DNA of 64,000 bases from Panulirus ornatus (taxonomy: Eukaryota; Arthropoda; Malacostraca; Decapoda; Palinuridae). This document shows, piece by piece, positions 59,514 to 64,000 of the stretch. The DNA lies in contig NC_092241.1 of the NCBI RefSeq assembly GCF_036320965.1, positions 28,761,797 to 28,825,796 on the forward strand, in the 5' to 3' direction. A program made the position numbers and the translations under genes. The notes beneath the pieces are model-generated. The model was not told the origin of the DNA. It was given only the letters and a program-made list of their open reading frames with translations, and did not search any database. Each line of letters opens with the position of its first letter. The stretch's first letter is position 1.

Positions 59514-62500
59514 GGTTTTCACGTGCATCCTGATCATCCACTTGTGGATGATGCATCACACCTGTGTTTATACAGTCTTGCGAAAGCTTTCGTCTCTCGC
59601 AGCTTGATGCCATCAACATTCCAAGCATTTATCAAAGCTTTAGTTTCCAAGAGACACCTACGTCAGCTTCACAGATTCATTCTGGAATTAATCTTAGTAT
59701 TCATTTAGATTGTGACTCTCTATATAGTTTTATATTCTATTGATTTACGAGGGTATTTATAACAACAACCATGGAGTTCTGCAGAAATGTCTCTCAGTTT
59801 GATAAGCCTTCCATTCATTTAAAGACAATATCTACGTCATAGGTAAATAACCTGGATTCTATCCACATCTGGCATAGCCTAAGGAGGAAATACGAGTCGG
59901 TTTCGTTTTTCATCACTGAATATTGGAGACGATCCTCTTCGTTATGACTATGAGGAATTCCGGCAGAGCACGTACCATCATCACTGTGGCATACGTGAGA
60001 ATGGAAATATGAATGCCGTCGGTGTAGTCTATATATGACTTCGGTACAGCGTGCCAGTACTATCGTAAACCTCATGCAGGCAGGTGGGTAGTTATCAGCG
60101 TGCTACCGCTGTCACGGTTCACTACCCCTGACCCAGGAGGGCAGGAGGGGTGAAGGTGGGTGGGTTGATCTTCGGGAAGGTGGTGAGATAGATGCCACAG
60201 CTCCATTATGCCATCATAGCCACGGTTTACCGCGCTTCACCTGCACTCAATAACATTTGCGAGTCGGGTAAAACAGCTCATTTTAATTCTATCCAATTCA
60301 TCTACTGTATTAAATGTATAACATGACTTTTATTACAAATTCTATATCCATATATGTATGGTGATTGAACTTCCACGTACATAGCTTACATTGTATGTCA
60401 GTACCATTAAAATTCTCTCAGTTTTGACCAAAAGAGTGTAGGGATTTCTCCCTGTACAAGCCCCATATGTTTCTTGAAAATTCATTCTTTTCGTTACTGC
60501 TTTTGTCTATGTATCTTAAGTTTTCTGTAAGCCTCATGAAAAGATGTATGCAACGTAACATAGATGCAATCACGTCTATCTACCAATATTTCAATTCCAT
60601 ATACTTTAAACAGGTTGTGTCCTACATTCTGAGCAGTCCTGTTTCTTGTACTGCATTTTGCTCCGTGTTCATCTATTCATTGAGAAAAAGAAATCCAGAA
60701 GTTGTAGAGGGAAGAATGCAATCACCGCCACACTTGCAAGAAATGGCAGTCAGTAAGTTGTGTTGGAAGCCTCACTCTCTTATTACTGCTGATGCATTAT
60801 TACACATACACACACGCACGCATGAAGGCCGCTCACAGAAGCATGGTGTGGTTTATGTATTGTCTGGACTGGTGCAGTGAGGTGTCCACCCACATGTGAT
60901 GATGGATGAGGGGCAATGCAAACCCAAAATATTGAGCAATATTACTGCATATTCTGTCTCGTGATTGAAACTAACATTCCTGTTAAATGGAGACAAATTT
61001 TTAGATTTTTTCTTTGTGTGTTTTTCCAACAATGAATATACTGTGATGGGAAAGAGACTTTATATCTTAATTTTCTTAGGTTTGTATATGTTGTCCTTTT
61101 TCATTCTTCTCAATAGAAGTGTATATTACTTTAATCACGTTCATAGATCTTTTCAATCCGATTTTGTGAAGGTGATATACCCAAGACAGATAGATGCACA
61201 CGCGTACATTATTGTAGGAATGATGGGAACAACTGTGTATTGATAGTACTAGATTATCTTCTTCAAAACTCCTTGTTCAGTTACGTCTTTTCTCATTTTT
61301 CTGAGTCTCGTGTGTTGATCCCATAGAGTCTTGATGATCTTGTCGAGTCTGATCGAGTCTTGGTGATGAAGAGTGGGTGATGTGACAAATGAAGGTATAA
61401 ATAGGGGACATGGGGTCCCTGGCGCATTGAAAATAGATAGAATCGTGTAAAATTGTGCTCTGAAAAAGGAAAAGTAAGATAAGGTCTATGAGAAAAGGTG
61501 CATACATAAGTAAACGTGGGTGAGTAAGTTTGAGGGGTAATGTATATGCTAACTAACAGGTGCGCTTAGAGGTGTGGCAGATTGTGGTGTTCTTCCCATT
61601 CCCGTTCAGTGCGGAACAATCAACATCCACTGCCACATCCTTAATGCCATCTGCAAATCAGACCGATTCAATACAGTCACCAGTTTTGCAGTGCTGTAGG
61701 AATGGAAGGGCAGAACATCTAGAGAAGGCATGGTAGAGCAGCAGGAAACGCCCATTCATCTCCCAGAGTGAGTCGTGTTGGAGGTATGACCCACAGCTCT
61801 TACCACCAGCGAACACATTCGTTAATGGCTGACCGGCTTGAATGCCTGATTATCATATTGCTTCACAGGAAGCCAGTCCACTTCATCCTCTTGACATAGA
61901 TACCTGGTGATCTCACTGCCGCACCCACTTCATTTGCATCGCATATAGTCAAAGGAACTCTAGCTTGACCTCAGTAACTCAGGACTGGGTCATTTTTGTC
62001 TATATTACCGCCTCTTCGAGGATCCAGAGTTCCATTTATATTACCTTGTAGCACCTTCCCTCACCCTGGATTATAATGGCATTGATCTAATTTATGCTGC
62101 AGGCAGCACTCGTGTCCCGGATTATGAAGGCAAATGTTGGTATGTTTTAGTCTACAAGAATTTAAAGGGTTCTTGCTCTCTGTCGTAAGTGATACTTATG
62201 TTTACAAGTAATCTTGGAACATTTACAGTTCAAGTTTTATCTTGGCAGGCAAATATTAATGTTTATATTTTTGCAACTCTTCTTATGCGTCTAGATCCTG
62301 TATTGCTCATGCCGTTTGCATAAGAGTGGACTATTTCCATAATACCTTTAAGCGTCTGGTGATAGATAATTATCATCGAGATTATTATCGATGGTAGATA
62401 TGCAATTTTGAATCTGTATTTCACATATACATCAAGTGCAAGCCATGTTTTCCTCATTCAGTCGAGTTTAAAAGTTTCGTAAATCCAGTTTAGGTGTGTT

Positions 62501-64000
62501 CTTGACAGTGCCCTGGGACGATTCTGAGAGTCATCGATTTTATGAATGTGGTGTATGTTTACAGCAAGTCTGGAGTGTGTGAGAGAGCAGGTCTGCCTCG
62601 GAAATGTCAGAGGAAAGTGAGATTCTCTGACCCACTCTGAAGGTGTTTATCATCCCTTTCCCAAGACTGGTTCCCAGAGCTGTTGTAGTCTACTATATCC
62701 TGCCAGGCAGACTGTTTTTCTTCAACTCCACTTTCTTCCACACCTTCTTGCACCTAGGGCGGAAACCCTTCTGGTATACTGTTCTGGGACGTCACTGAGC
62801 GAATCAATGTTGCAACGTTTCTGCTCAGATGAAGAATCAGTAAAATGTATTCAATAAGGACAAGAATATACCTCTTTTGATGTTCCTTACCTAAAGATTA
62901 TTATTATGTAACATTGTTATCATTAGGTCAGTTCTAACAGGAAAAACATTGTTATCCTCATCTTTAAACATGTCGAAAGACCTTTAGTAATAACTCATCC
63001 TCATGCACGACGCTGTTACCATATCTTCGGGTTATAGAGATGTCCCACGCGCCATCTGTGAGGAAACCGGAGCTAAAACGAGCGTCATGTCTTACCGATC
63101 ACTATCCTCTAATTTTAGGGTTGTTTCTGTTAGGAAATCCGGTTCATCATTGTAGACATCCATAATGGCAACTTGTCCATCCATTCCCAATACATGGCTC
63201 AAGCTTCACACGTACTTATCATCTCCTCATCCTCCTAAGTTTATAGTTCTTGCCGTTCACTCCCCATGGGCACTTCCTCTCTCCCCATAGTATTCTCCTT
63301 CTGTACGAACGTTACAGCTTGTTGACAAGGGAGTATGTATTTATCATTTGCCCTGTTTCACAGGTTAGGTTTGCCACGAATAAAGAACGAGGGAAGTTCT
63401 TTCATATGGGGTAAAACGTCAGGTATATGTTCTGTAATGATGATGGAAACTTTGAGTCGAGATTGGAATACCTGTCTTGTATCTCTGCTGTGATGCTATA
63501 TGTGTATATAAATTTCCATGTGCAGAGATGTCATAAGAGTTGATTTCTCTGATGATCGAAGCAATGAACCTCAGTGAAACGGCACATTATGTGAAGCATC
63601 ATGTTGCACTCCATCCATAGTTCATTTTTTTATTTGAATCTTCCAATTTGCTTTTAGTCTAGAGTCCTTTAATCATTTGTAGAATTTTGGATCAATTTAT
63701 GCAGGCTTGAACTGTGAATCTCCTCCGAACAACTGTTCTTGGAAATGGAAACCAAGAAATACTACTGACTTATTTTTATGATACGATATTTCTGTAAAGT
63801 GACTGACAAAGCAGAGGCAGAATATGCGACAATCATGTTTAGGGTGTGAGCATTATTTCCTTGCACAAACATCAATTGAAAATAGCTTAAACAGATTATA
63901 CTATTATGTGTACAAGGACTGTTATATTTCCTTCTCTACGTTTGTGCTTTGTGTGTTCCTGCTTTTAATGTTCTTCATTTTCGTTTAGAAAGACAATATA
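59514..64000. other. Unassigned sequence to the window end
   Basis: Frames reach 137 codons (60467-60880, plus) but show no family motif. A tataaata string at 61396-61403 has no gene behind it. The stretch 61600-62100 could be a very decayed LTR-element integrase, but the match is too weak to annotate. Confidence 0.35.

Noticed and set aside
61396..61403. TATA-box-like tataaata
   Set aside because: No transcribed unit or coding frame follows; common in AT-rich DNA.
61600..62100. Possible LTR-element integrase remnant (THSSYHQRTHSLMADRL, DLTAAPTSFA)
   Set aside because: The similarity to the AYHPqaNG-vER-h motif is weak and needs several gaps. It is not enough to annotate without a search.

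Overview
The window is repeat-dominated eukaryotic nuclear DNA. It has no operons, no ribosome binding sites and no intact long gene. About 29% is an AT-rich satellite. The rest is intergenic sequence dense in (TA)n, (CA)n and (GA)n microsatellites and in dead transposable elements: Penelope-like, non-LTR, SINE-like and Tc1-like. This suggests a large invertebrate genome. From general familiarity with these repeats I infer a decapod crustacean, possibly lobster-like. That is inference and needs a database search.

Layout. Positions 1-18638 are a tandem array of 60 monomers (about 303-320 bp) of four classes, A, B, C and D. They form a higher-order repeat of variable length, C-D-B-(A-B)n with n from 0 to 3. 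The array ends abruptly at 18639 against a tRNA-derived SINE head. From 18.8 to 20.3 kb, (TA)n tracts alternate with a roughly 245-bp SINE-like element and a 5'-truncated Penelope-like element. The latter keeps its GIY-YIG endonuclease region and hammerhead-like motifs in its inverted ends. From 20.3 to 30 kb the sequence is mostly unique and non-coding, with a 25-bp minisatellite, a 93-bp duplication and a decayed Tc1-like transposase. From 30.5 to 32.5 kb an old non-LTR copy is split by a younger non-LTR copy plus a SINE-like element. A second, much decayed Penelope-like element with an RT YMDD motif lies at 34.2-35.4 kb on the minus strand. From 42.1 to 43.4 kb there is a (GA)n-anchored duplication and another non-LTR 3' fragment. 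From 47.8 to 51.2 kb an older non-LTR element is broken up by a pseudogene of a cysteine-containing multicopy family, by a SINE-like element and by microsatellites. From 51.5 to 54.5 kb there are GA-linked tandem repeats, compound microsatellites, a second copy of the young non-LTR element and an RT fragment. A pseudogene of another multicopy family (LTGCDT motif) lies at 55.1-55.9 kb. From 56 to 64 kb I see mainly unassigned sequence, one tRNA-related SINE-like segment and CA/GT tracts.

No host gene can be supported. The main biological content is the variable-length higher-order satellite, a SINE-like element and a non-LTR element sharing a 3' tail, the hammerhead-like motifs of the Penelope element, and the repeated contact between mobile-element ends and (TA)n tracts. 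All identities and homologies were judged by eye from the sequence and from memory of protein families; no searches were run.
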